Source: Comamonas sp. 26
Lineage (GTDB): Bacteria > Pseudomonadota > Gammaproteobacteria > Burkholderiales > Burkholderiaceae_C
Reading direction: 5' to 3'
NCBI RefSeq assembly: GCF_002754475.1
Contig: NZ_PEFL01000001.1
Span: forward strand, 2,294,001 to 2,358,000
DNA: 64,000 nucleotides
The stretch's first letter is position 1, and the number at the start of each line of letters is the position of its first letter. Position numbers and translations under genes: made by a program. The notes beneath the pieces are model-generated. The model saw only the letters and a list, made by a program, of their open reading frames with translations. It had not been told where the DNA came from and did not search any database. Positions 10,136 through 18,344 of this stretch are shown in pieces.

Positions 10136-11379
10136 GATGCATGCCCCTTGTCAGCAGCGCTGCCGGTCGACCCGATGCTGCTGACCTGATCCACGACCTG
10201 GGCACCAGGGGTCAGCCGGTACTGGCCATCGGTCACCACGCGCTGGCCAGGCTTCAGGCCCTGACTTATCACCGTCAGCTCGCCGTCACTGTCTCCAGCC
10301 ACCAGAGGCTGCATCTGTGCCCTATGGTCTTTGTCGACCACATAGGCAAACAGACCATTGCTGCCGCGTTGCACCGCCGCATTGGGTACGACTACCGCTT
10401 GGGACGCCATGTCCAGCACCAGCCTTGCCAGTGCCGTCTGGCCAGGCCACAGCTTGTGCTCAGGATTCGCAAAATAAGCTTTAAGCGTGATCGTTCCCGT
10501 AGTGGTGTCGATCTGGTTGTTCACCAAGGTCAGCGCACCCGTGGCCAGCAGCGCGCGCGAGCTTTGGTCTTGCGCCTGCACGGCCAGCGTCTGTCCGGTA
10601 TTGATGGCGCGGTTCACCGCCTGGAACTGCTCTTGCGGCAGGCTGAACTGCAAGGCAATCGGGTCGATCTGGTTGACCACCAGCAAACCGCCCGTGTCTG
10701 CGGCATGCACGATGTTGCCAGCATCCACCAGTCTGGCACCCACGCGACCCGCAATCGGCGAGGTGATGGTGGTAAAGCCCAATTGCACCTGAGCGTAATG
10801 GACCAGCGCGGCATCGTTTTGCACCGTGGCCTGCAACTGGCGCACCAGGGATTTCTGCGTCTCCAGTGTTTGGCGCGTGGTGGCCTCGTCTCGGATCAGT
10901 TCGTTATAGCGCTGCAAATCAGTCTGGGCATTGGTCAGCAGAGCTTCGTCCTTGGCCTTTTGCGCCTGTGCTTGCTGCAACTGGGCCTGGAAGGTACGGG
11001 CATCGAGCTTCGCCAGCACCTGACCGGCCTTCACATCCTGACCCTCCTTGAAAGCGACCTGATCGAGTTGCCCGTCGACGCGGGTGCGGATGGTGACCGA
11101 AGCCGCAGGCAGGACCGTGCCTATGCCTGTCACCGCCAGCGGCATATCTTGGGTGGTAACCAAAGCAGTGCGCACCGGCACCTTGGCTGCGCCCACCTTG
11201 ACGGCTGCTGCCGATCCAGTGCTGGCTGCGGACTGCCCATGCCAATGCGGCCAAGCCACCACCAGCGCAAGAGCAGCCGCCACGCCAACCAGGCCCCAGA
11301 CCTTGCGCGGCACGCACTGTGTTGAAGCAGGCTTGTTGCCCGAGTGGCCTGGCGCAACCACCGGTATTTCATTGCTCAT
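10132..11379 (-). CDS. RND efflux membrane fusion protein
   Basis: Periplasmic adaptor (415 aa) linking the RND pump to the outer-membrane channel. It has one N-terminal hydrophobic segment (about 28-46, VWGLVGVAAALALVVAW), a barrel-sandwich/lipoyl domain, a coiled-coil hairpin rich in Gln/Ala (KLDARTFQAQLQQAQAQKAK region), and a beta-barrel domain (TITSPIAGRVGARLVDAG). The ATG at 11379 is preferred because GGAG lies 7 bases before it; an ATG at 11385 is too close to that site. The start overlaps the channel gene's stop by 11 bp, and its own stop overlaps the pump start as ATGA. Confidence 0.92.
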   Translation of the reverse strand: MSNEIPVVAPGHSGNKPASTQCVPRKVWGLVGVAAALALVVAWPHWHGQSAASTGSAAAVKVGAAKVPVRTALVTTQDMPLAVTGIGTVLPAASVTIRTRVDGQLDQVAFKEGQDVKAGQVLAKLDARTFQAQLQQAQAQKAKDEALLTNAQTDLQRYNELIRDEATTRQTLETQKSLVRQLQATVQNDAALVHYAQVQLGFTTITSPIAGRVGARLVDAGNIVHAADTGGLLVVNQIDPIALQFSLPQEQFQAVNRAINTGQTLAVQAQDQSSRALLATGALTLVNNQIDTTTGTITLKAYFANPEHKLWPGQTALARLVLDMASQAVVVPNAAVQRGSNGLFAYVVDKDHRAQMQPLVAGDSDGELTVISQGLKPGQRVVTDGQYRLTPGAQVVDQVSSIGSTGSAADKGHAS

Positions 11380-12952
11380 GGTCATTCTCCAGTTCGGTGG
11401 TCGGTACGGCCGCCGTTTCCCTCCCAGCGATGGCGCTGCCACATAGGTCGGGGTCCACCGCTGCACTCTTTGGGTGCTTTTCCCCTGCAGGCGGCAGTTG
11501 CGCGGTACACCAGCCACCACCCAAGGCCTTGATCAGCGCCACGCTGGCTGCATATGCACGACCCTGCACTTGCAGCGCGGCGCGCTCATTGCTCAGGGCC
11601 AGCGCCTGGGCGGTGATCACATTGATATAGGTGACGGTGCCAGCACGGTACTGACTCAACGCCACGCGCTCTGCAGTCTGGGCCGCGGTGCTCGCGCGTT
11701 GCTGAGCCGTATATTCCTGCTGCAAGTCATTCATGGCGGCCAGGTTGTCTTCCACCTCCTGAAAACCGTTGAGCACGGTCTGGCGATAACTGGCCGCCGT
11801 AACTTCAAAGCTGGCACGCGCATGGGCCAGATTGGCACTGCGCGCGCCTCCGTCGAACAGGGTGCCGGCAAGGGCCAAGCCCAGCGCCCAGACTTTGCCG
11901 GGTGCGGCCGCCCAGCTCAGCAGGCCCAGACCCGGGCCGCTGTTACCGCCAGAGGCACTCAGTGTGAGGTTGGGATAAAAGGCCGCTTGCGCCACTCCGA
12001 TCTGGGCGTTGGCCGCAGCCGCCTGGCGCTCCGCACCGGCGATATCTGGGCGACGCTCCAGTAATTGGGACGGCAAGCCCAAGGGCATGCCGGGCAAACC
12101 CGGCAGGACGACGGTCTCATCGGCAGGCAAGCTGAAGTCGGCCGGCGTGCGCCCCAGCAGCACCGCCAGCGCATGTTCGAGTTGCCGTCGCATCAGGTCC
12201 ACATCCAGCGCCTGGGCCTGGGCGGCGGCCAACGTGCTTTCAGCAAGCGACACTTCGGCTCGCGTGGCCACACCGGCGTGCAACTGGGCTTCGGTGAGCT
12301 GGAGCGATTTTCCATAGCCCGCCGTGGTGCGCGTGTACAGCGCTTGCTGGCGATCCAAAATGCGCAGCTGCAAATAGTCGTTGACCACGCTAGCCTGTAC
12401 AGCCAGTTGCGCCGCTGCCAGATCGGCAGCCGTGGCCTGGGCGGTGTCCTGGGTCGATTCCACATTGCGGCTCACCCGTCCCCAGAAATCGGGTTCCCAG
12501 GCTGCACTCAAAGACCAGCTGTGGCTATCACCCAGCGTGCTGCTGCCTGAGCTGACAGTCCTGGCCCTCTGCCCCGCCGCATTGATCCCAACCACGGGGA
12601 AGTAACTGGCTTGCGCGCCCTGCACCAGCGTTTGCGCCGCCTGATACTGGGCCTGGGCCTGGGCTACGGTCTGGTTGGCCGCCGTGGCTTGCTCGACCAA
12701 GGCATTGAGCCGGCGGTCGCCATAGGCCTGCCACCAGGGCGTGTGCGGATCAGGCGCCGCCGGCATGGCCTGGCGCCAAGGCCCATCTTCCTTGAAGCTT
12801 TGCTGGCTGCTGGCGCCATCGGGGGCCTCGGGCCTGACATAGTCGGGCCCCACAGCGCAAGCAGACAAGGCAAACACGGCCAGCACGCCAGACCAGCGGC
12901 GCGATTGCCATAGTCCAGCCAACTGAGTTGTCACAGCCTTGCGTGTCCACAT
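11369..12952 (-). CDS. RND efflux outer-membrane lipoprotein channel (NodT/OprM family)
   Basis: Outer-membrane channel (527 aa) and first gene of the efflux operon. A signal peptide ends in a lipobox (FALSAC) followed by AVGPDYVRPEAP, which is typical of the NodT family. Two repeated alpha-helical/outer membrane efflux domains follow, with the family features RRPDIAGAE and YRAGTVTYINVI. GTG at 12964 and ATG at 12952 are both open; the ATG is chosen because GAGGTGG lies 5 bases upstream of it. The promoter of the five-gene operon should lie between 12953 and 13154. Confidence 0.92.
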   Translation of the reverse strand: MWTRKAVTTQLAGLWQSRRWSGVLAVFALSACAVGPDYVRPEAPDGASSQQSFKEDGPWRQAMPAAPDPHTPWWQAYGDRRLNALVEQATAANQTVAQAQAQYQAAQTLVQGAQASYFPVVGINAAGQRARTVSSGSSTLGDSHSWSLSAAWEPDFWGRVSRNVESTQDTAQATAADLAAAQLAVQASVVNDYLQLRILDRQQALYTRTTAGYGKSLQLTEAQLHAGVATRAEVSLAESTLAAAQAQALDVDLMRRQLEHALAVLLGRTPADFSLPADETVVLPGLPGMPLGLPSQLLERRPDIAGAERQAAAANAQIGVAQAAFYPNLTLSASGGNSGPGLGLLSWAAAPGKVWALGLALAGTLFDGGARSANLAHARASFEVTAASYRQTVLNGFQEVEDNLAAMNDLQQEYTAQQRASTAAQTAERVALSQYRAGTVTYINVITAQALALSNERAALQVQGRAYAASVALIKALGGGWCTAQLPPAGEKHPKSAAVDPDLCGSAIAGRETAAVPTTELENDHEQ

Positions 12953-13005
12953 AAGCCACCTCACAAGATGAGCTTTACTCTAGGCAACAGAGCCGGTCAC
13001 TGCGC

Positions 13006-13021
13006 TGACAGGAAAATGACA
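13006..13021 (-). promoter_or_regulatory. Possible regulator site: TGACA direct repeat at 11-bp spacing
   Basis: Two TGACA half-sites lie one helical turn apart (13006 and 13017) about 55-70 bp upstream of the efflux operon start. OmpR-family regulators bind direct or inverted half-sites at such spacing, and metal-type members often use TGACA-containing boxes. This is only a candidate for autoregulation by the operon's own regulator. Confidence 0.2.
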
Positions 13022-13154
13022 AAACCGTCAGTAACTCGATGTTATTGACGGTTGCTATGCTCGGCGCCACTGCATCCTCAGGCTTTGCGCCTGATGGCAT
13101 CTCCATCGCGCTGTTTCTTTTTTCTACCAGTACTTTTCCCGCGACTCCTAACTC

Positions 13155-14322
13155 ATGGTTTCAATCGCCACCTTCGCCATTCCCTTGCTTGCCATCTGGT
13201 TGTGGTGGCCCCTCAATCGCATGTCGCTGCGAGCTCGAATTCTCGCCACTTTGCTTACAGCGATGCTGGGCATATTCCCGGCCATGCTTCTTCAGCTTCT
13301 ACAAACAGGTGCAGTGCCATACATCCATATCGCTCCCTGGCAAGTGCCAAGTGGCTGGATTCTGGCGATCTTGCTGATGCTGGCCGTTTTTGTCGTGCTG
13401 CGCGATCTGCTCTGGCTGCTCGCTGCGCTCACAGGCCGTCAGGGCCTAGCGCAGCTCATTCATATTCCGGCCATCACTGTCGGTGCACTCGTCGTAGCGG
13501 GGGGCTGAGCGCCATTGGCATCTTCAATGCACTGCAGCCGCCCAGAGTGATTGAGCAGCCACTGGTTGTCAGGCACCTGCCCCCCGCACTGGAAGGCCTG
13601 CGCGTTGCCGTGCTGGCCGATATTCATGCCAGCCCCGTCAACGATGCACGCTATGTCAAAACCATTGTGGATCGCACCATGAGCGCCGCGCCCGATCTGA
13701 TCGTTCTGCCGGGCGATCTGGTGGATGGCGACGCTGCCAGTGGACGCGCCCATGTGGCGCCACTGGCCAGGCTCAGTGCCCGCTACGGCGTGTGGGCCGC
13801 GCCGGGCAATCATGAGTACTACAGCGGCTACAACAGCTGGATGGCCGAGTTCCGCAATCTGGGTCTGAACCTGCTTGAAAACCGCATGCAGGTCATCAAC
13901 ATCAAGGGCAGCAAGCTGGCGCTCTCAGGCGTTGGCGACCCAGTCTATGGCCGCACATCGCCCAATAACGCCAACCCGAATGTGCCCGAAGGTATCCCCC
14001 CGATGTGGATGCCGTGGCCAAGCAGGCCCGCAAGGCAGGCGCGCAGTTTCATATTCTGCTGGCGCATCAACCCAAGTTCGCTCGTCTCAATGCGACGAAG
14101 GGCGTGAACCTGCAAATTTCCGGCCACACACATGGCGGTCTGATTGCAGGACTGGATCAATGGGTGGTCGCCCCTATCAACAACGGCTTTGTGCGCGGCG
14201 AGTATGAGATTGGGAATATGAAGCTGTTTGTCAGCAGCGGCGCAGGACTATGGGCCGGTTTTGCCGTGCGACTGGGAGTGCTGCCGCGCATTGAGGTTCT
14301 GACACTGACTGCCGAGAAATAA
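13155..14322 (+). pseudogene. Metallophosphoesterase (YkuE/YaeI-like), two frameshifts
   Basis: Membrane-anchored calcineurin-like phosphoesterase, present as three consecutive frames. Frame one (from ATG 13155) gives an N-terminus with about four hydrophobic helices and stops at 13508. The next frame carries the first metal motifs (VLADIHA, LPGDLVDG, GNHEYYSG) to about 14000. The third, ending at 14322, has LLAHQP and SGHTHGG. Both breaks sit exactly at six-base homopolymers (G at 13499-13504, C at 13996-14001). Restoring one base to each gives an uninterrupted protein of about 389 aa that reads smoothly across both joins. All metal-binding motifs are intact, so it is either a recent pseudogene or, quite likely, two homopolymer sequencing errors. 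Confidence 0.85.
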
Positions 14323-14817
14323 AAACCGGCCTTGGTTTTTCCAGGAAACCACAATCACCAAGGCCTCTATTACCCTCGCACTCTTACAAAGAAAATACTA
14401 TCAACCATTTAAAGTATTTTGCTTAAATCAATCACATCTCAGGTTCTACATTTTTTGTATTTTTCCTGATCGGAAATATGAGGAGTTCAATACTCCTATA
14501 AATATCATTAGCTTAAGCGAATCTATATTGCTCGAAATTTAAAAATAGAATCAAAACCGGGCAACTCGAAACCACTCACTGACAAAAAGCTGTCGCACTC
14601 ACTTAGATGCACAGCCAAGTCGCATCAGTCGCCGGGTCCCTGCCAATGCGCAGCTAAGATACAAAGCAGCTATCAAGGCCGTAATCATCGCTGGTGCACT
14701 GAAACCATTGCCTGAGCAAGCATGATGCGGCAAGCACCTATTCATTCAGGGCTTTGCCAGCAGCAGTAATACGACTGAGCAGCCAATGCCCGCAACCTAT
14801 TTCATCGATTGCAGACA
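14323..14817. other. AT-rich intergenic region
   Basis: About 500 bp, much richer in A+T than its surroundings up to about 14560. Near 14328-14365 there is a 9-bp inverted repeat (GGCCTTGGT / ACCAAGGCC) with a 20-base loop, a weak terminator candidate. A half-copy of the ATAGCTG-type repeat (GCAGCTATCAA) lies at about 14667-14677. No convincing gene is visible; it probably contains the promoter of the zinc-ribbon gene cluster. Confidence 0.5.
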
Positions 14818-15690
14818 ATGAATTGTTCACAATGCAGCAATCCGCTGACCCCCAACGCCAAGTTCTGCAAGAACTGCGGCGCCAGGCAAGAGACTCCGGC
14901 GGCAGAAACCGCCCCCATTGAAAAAATCTGTGGCGACTGCCAGGCAGTGTGCAAGCCACAGGCCAAGTTCTGTCCCAAATGCGGCACGGTGTTTGCTGAA
15001 GGTGCAGCTAATCCTGCCAATGCGGCGTCTGCCATTCCTTCATCTATTGCTGCGACTACATCTGCCGTTTCAACGCCAGCTATCTCAGCCATGCCAGTAG
15101 TGACAACTGCTTCTGATGCACCTACTGCGTCTATTGCACGCACAGAGCCGCCACTGATCGAGCCCATGGATTGGGCCGCAGCACCGCCTGCCACGATCAA
15201 TGCGCCTGTATTTCCGCAGCGCAATAACAGCCCCCCGGCGTTCCCTCAAGAGCCAGTGCGCAGCAGCAAGGCATGGATCAAATGGGCCGTGCTGGTTCTG
15301 ATCGTGGCAGCCGTCGCAGGCGGCGTGTTGATGGCCAGCAACATGAAGACACTCAGCGGCGCGAACAGCACGCCCACCGCATCGCAGGCGGGCAAGGATT
15401 CGGTGTCACCCGAGGATAAAGCCAAGGCCGATGCACTGGTAGGCCCGCAAGGTGGCAATGCAGCCGCAGTACCAGCTGCGCCGCTGAATGATCCATCCAG
15501 CGTCACCATTGCTCCGTCACCAGTCACAAACCCAGCGCCAGCGGCTCCTGTCATCAACACAAGTCCTGAACTGGCATCTCCACCAGCAGCGCCAACAGCA
15601 CCTGCAGTCGCCCCTAACAAGCCTGCCCCTGTGAAGGTGCAACCCGCCAAGAAAAGCGGCGGCCCTTCGCTGGATGACCTGCTGGATTGA
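14818..15690 (+). CDS. Double zinc-ribbon membrane protein, unknown function
   Basis: A 290-aa protein with two N-terminal treble-clef/zinc-ribbon motifs: Cys3, Cys6, Cys17, Cys20 and Cys38, Cys41, Cys52, Cys55. A Ser/Thr/Ala/Pro-rich linker follows, then one membrane helix (about 154-176, WAVLVLIVAAVAGGVLM), and a second low-complexity Pro/Ala tail ending in a short acidic motif (LDDLLD). The ribbons would face the cytoplasm. A TTG nine bases upstream is open; ATG 14818 is chosen because the zinc motif begins at once. It is followed within 5 bp by a lipoprotein gene and then by another zinc-ribbon membrane protein, suggesting a shared envelope-related task. No specific function is recognised. 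Confidence 0.75.
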   Translation: MNCSQCSNPLTPNAKFCKNCGARQETPAAETAPIEKICGDCQAVCKPQAKFCPKCGTVFAEGAANPANAASAIPSSIAATTSAVSTPAISAMPVVTTASDAPTASIARTEPPLIEPMDWAAAPPATINAPVFPQRNNSPPAFPQEPVRSSKAWIKWAVLVLIVAAVAGGVLMASNMKTLSGANSTPTASQAGKDSVSPEDKAKADALVGPQGGNAAAVPAAPLNDPSSVTIAPSPVTNPAPAAPVINTSPELASPPAAPTAPAVAPNKPAPVKVQPAKKSGGPSLDDLLD

Positions 15691-15695
15691 ACCTC

Positions 15696-16352
15696 ATGAA
15701 AATTGCCAAACTCACTCTCATCGCCTGCGCCGCCACCATTCTGAGCGGCTGCGCCACCCTGGAAGAGGCATCCACCTCGCTGAGCTGCATGCTCTCGCGC
15801 GTGACCAGCGCGGCTGACCCAAGCTGCGGCCCTGCGGCTGCGGCAACCACCATGTCCGGCGGCCACAGCGAGCGCTTCTCTCGCCTGCAAGCCGCGCTGA
15901 ATCAAGAAACTCAGCAAGCGCAAAGCATTCAGGCTCAGGCTGTGCAAGCCATGCAGTCTCTCCCCGTCAAGCAGCGCGCCATGGCTGGGCCTGTGCTGAC
16001 ACAGCCCGTGTCCATTGCCGACGCGCAAAGCGGCCAGACGCTGCAGGTACGCGCCTTCTCTTCTGTGAGCGTGGAGATGCCGCTGGCCGCCAAGGGCCGC
16101 AAGGAATACACCCGTGCCATGGATCTGCTCAAAGAGCTGGCCAATGAACTGGCCGACAACCGCGGCTCCTCCAGCATTGTGGTTGACCAAGCCGATGCCG
16201 ATGTGAAAGCCGGACGTGTGAACACCGCCACAGGCACCACCCAGTCCAAGGGCGGCAAGCCCGTGTCGGTCATCAAGCGAATTGATGCCGGAGTACCTAG
16301 CGGCGTGGAACGCTACACCATCGAAGCAGGTGCTATTCGCGGCAAGCTTTAA
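15696..16352 (+). CDS. Putative lipoprotein in the zinc-ribbon cluster
   Basis: Exported lipoprotein of 218 aa, family not recognised. The signal peptide ends in the lipobox ILSGC, with Cys near residue 19. A helical Gln/Ala-rich stretch follows (about 60-90), then a compact alpha/beta part containing VSVEMPLAAKGRKEYTRAM and SSIVVDQADADV. The ATG at 15696 starts 5 bp after the stop of the double zinc-ribbon gene, so the two are surely co-transcribed. The stop codon lies inside the first bases of a dispersed repeat. Confidence 0.72.
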   Translation: MKIAKLTLIACAATILSGCATLEEASTSLSCMLSRVTSAADPSCGPAAAATTMSGGHSERFSRLQAALNQETQQAQSIQAQAVQAMQSLPVKQRAMAGPVLTQPVSIADAQSGQTLQVRAFSSVSVEMPLAAKGRKEYTRAMDLLKELANELADNRGSSSIVVDQADADVKAGRVNTATGTTQSKGGKPVSVIKRIDAGVPSGVERYTIEAGAIRGKL

Positions 16353-16480
16353 GAGCGGCTAACACTACCCCGCAAACCAACGGTTTGCGTTTGAGACGAG
16401 GCGCGAAGCCGCAGGCAGTACAGAAGTACGACAAGGCGAAAACGACGTATCAAGGGTTGTGTTACCAGTTCCAAGCGCCG
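16351..16480. repeat. 130-bp imperfect-palindrome dispersed repeat, copy 1
   Basis: This copy matches 42091-42222. The central ~50 bases (from TTTGAGACGAGGCGCGAAGC through AAGTACGACAAGGCGAA) differ at one position. The outer parts are less alike in sequence but still pair: TAACACTACCC near 16360 is complementary to GGGTTGTGTTA near 16454. It fills the gap between the lipoprotein gene and the next zinc-ribbon gene. Confidence 0.85.
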
Positions 16481-16551
16481 CCTGAGCGGTGCAACCAAGG
16501 CCTGAGGTCACATCCAAAGGCTCAAGATCCATCAATAAGACAGGACGCGAC

Positions 16552-18282
16552 ATGAGAGAGCAATCACTGGGAGATATTCGTTTCGGCACCCTTGCCAGAG
16601 CCGCAGAAGGGCTGACTCAGTGGCGACCACTGCTCATGAGCTTTCTGACACTGGTGGTCTTTAGCCTGCTGATCGCTCTTGGTGCATCGATGCTCACCAA
16701 AACCGTTTTTATATCCAGCATCATCATGCTCATCGCACTGGTAGTGCTGATGGCTGGCTCATCGGCTGTTGGCATCATGCTGATGGACAAGGCAAAAAAT
16801 GAACCGATTCGCTCTTTTGCAGCGGCCGCTTCCGCCGGTCTGCTGTGCCTGCCCAAATTCATTCTGGTCGGCCTGATCGTATTTGCGGCCACCCTGGTTT
16901 ATGGGTTGGTCGCAGCCATCATTTACTTTGTCTGCAAGATCCCGTTTCTTGGCGGCATTTTGGCCTTTGTAGCCCACCCCATTCTGGTTCTGGTCGCCGC
17001 CGCTTTGCTGATCGCCATGATCTGGGTCATTGGCCCGCTGATGGGCCCGGCCCTGTGGAGCGGCCTGTCCGTCAAGGCGGCTCTGGCCAACGTATTGAGC
17101 ATTGCCCGAAAGCGGCTGGTTGAAGTGGTGCTGATGGAAGTGGTGCTCTACATCATCCTCACGCTGATTTGCGTGATGCTGTTTGCAGGCTTGGTTCCAG
17201 CCACCATGTCGCTGACAGGCATGGCCATGAGCATTACCTCCAACGCAAGCAGCATGGGCGGATTAGGCGGCTATGGTTACGGCGGCGGCATAGGCAGCAG
17301 CATGATGGGCATGATGATGGGCAGCGGTGCCAGCACGGGTCTGATCTCAGGCCTGGGGGTACTGTTCGCAGTGATTGGCGCCTTGCTCGCCCAGGTCGCC
17401 GTGATGGGCATGAACCTGATTTATCTGCAAGCCCGCGAAAGCGTGGACCCGACGGAAGCCGAAGACGCACTCGATGGCCTGATTGGCGATGTACGCAAGA
17501 AAGCCGAAGAAGCCAAGGCCCACACCATGGCAGCCGCTGAACGCACCATGGCCGCTGCAGAGCGTGCCAAACAAGCCGCGTCAGATCGCCTGCAAGAAGC
17601 CTCTGCCAAAAATGCAGCGGCAAATACAACAGCAGATACAGCAGCCGATACCGCAGTGAATGCTGAACCCGCTACCCCAGCAGCATCGCTTGCCCCCATC
17701 ATTGCAGCGACCACAGCAGCCGCTGCGGCGGCAGAGGCCCACGCCCGCCAAGCCGCTGAAGAAGAAGCTGCGCGACTGCGCACCGAAGCAGAAGTGGCCC
17801 GTGTACGCGCCGAAGCGGAAGCCGCTCGTCTGACGGCTGAAGCAGAAGCCCAAGCTCAGCAAGCCCAAGCCGAGCGCGCAGCCCAGGAACGTGTTGAAGC
17901 CCAAGCGGCTGAAGCGGCCCGCCAGCGTGCGCAAGCCGAAGCCGAAGCCGAAGCCGAAGCCGAAGCCGCTGAACGCGCAGCAGCCGCGCAAGCGGCACAG
18001 GCAGCCGAAGAAGCCCGCGAAAAGGCTAATGCGGCGCGCCGTGCAAGCGAGCTGCAATCCCAGCATGAAGCAGAAAAACGTGAGGCTGAGCGCCAAGAGG
18101 CCGCCGCGCGTGAAGCGGCCCGTGTCAAAGCTGAAGCTCAGGCACAAGCTCAGGCACAAGCTCAGGCTCAGGCCGAGGAAAAAGCCCGTCAAAGCCAGGC
18201 ATTGACCCACTGCTCAGCCTGTAAGGCCACTATCGCGCCAGATGATATGTTCTGCGGGGAATGCGGCCACAAGCTGAAGTAA
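16552..18282 (+). CDS. Multi-pass membrane protein with long Ala/Glu coiled coil and C-terminal zinc ribbon
   Basis: A 576-aa protein of unknown function. Residues 1 to about 305 contain roughly six hydrophobic helices, with a Gly/Met-rich loop (GGLGGYGYGGGIGSSMMGMM) near 240-265. Residues about 320-545 are highly charged Ala/Glu/Arg/Gln sequence predicted as a long coiled coil, with (AE)n and (AQ)n tracts. The last residues form one zinc ribbon (HCSACKATIAPDDMFCGECG). The ATG at 16552 has AGGA 6 bases upstream. With the double zinc-ribbon protein at 14818 it frames a lipoprotein gene; all three are likely one unit, ended by the terminator at 18303. The repetitive tract may vary in length between strains. 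Confidence 0.78.
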   Translation: MREQSLGDIRFGTLARAAEGLTQWRPLLMSFLTLVVFSLLIALGASMLTKTVFISSIIMLIALVVLMAGSSAVGIMLMDKAKNEPIRSFAAAASAGLLCLPKFILVGLIVFAATLVYGLVAAIIYFVCKIPFLGGILAFVAHPILVLVAAALLIAMIWVIGPLMGPALWSGLSVKAALANVLSIARKRLVEVVLMEVVLYIILTLICVMLFAGLVPATMSLTGMAMSITSNASSMGGLGGYGYGGGIGSSMMGMMMGSGASTGLISGLGVLFAVIGALLAQVAVMGMNLIYLQARESVDPTEAEDALDGLIGDVRKKAEEAKAHTMAAAERTMAAAERAKQAASDRLQEASAKNAAANTTADTAADTAVNAEPATPAASLAPIIAATTAAAAAAEAHARQAAEEEAARLRTEAEVARVRAEAEAARLTAEAEAQAQQAQAERAAQERVEAQAAEAARQRAQAEAEAEAEAEAAERAAAAQAAQAAEEAREKANAARRASELQSQHEAEKREAERQEAAAREAARVKAEAQAQAQAQAQAQAEEKARQSQALTHCSACKATIAPDDMFCGECGHKLK

Positions 18283-18302
18283 TCCAGCAAAACAAAACAA
18301 AA

Positions 18303-18326
18303 GGCATCCATTTGGATGCCTTTTTT
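18303..18326 (+). terminator. Rho-independent terminator
   Basis: A 7-bp stem GGCATCC / GGATGCC with a 4-base loop is followed by six T, 20 bp after the stop of the zinc-ribbon membrane protein gene. Confidence 0.9.
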
Positions 18327-18344
18327 ATGCCCGGCTCGATAGAA

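Noticed and set aside
10141..11325. A 394-codon plus-strand frame opposite the membrane fusion protein gene
   Set aside because: Antisense shadow of a certain gene; no recognisable product.
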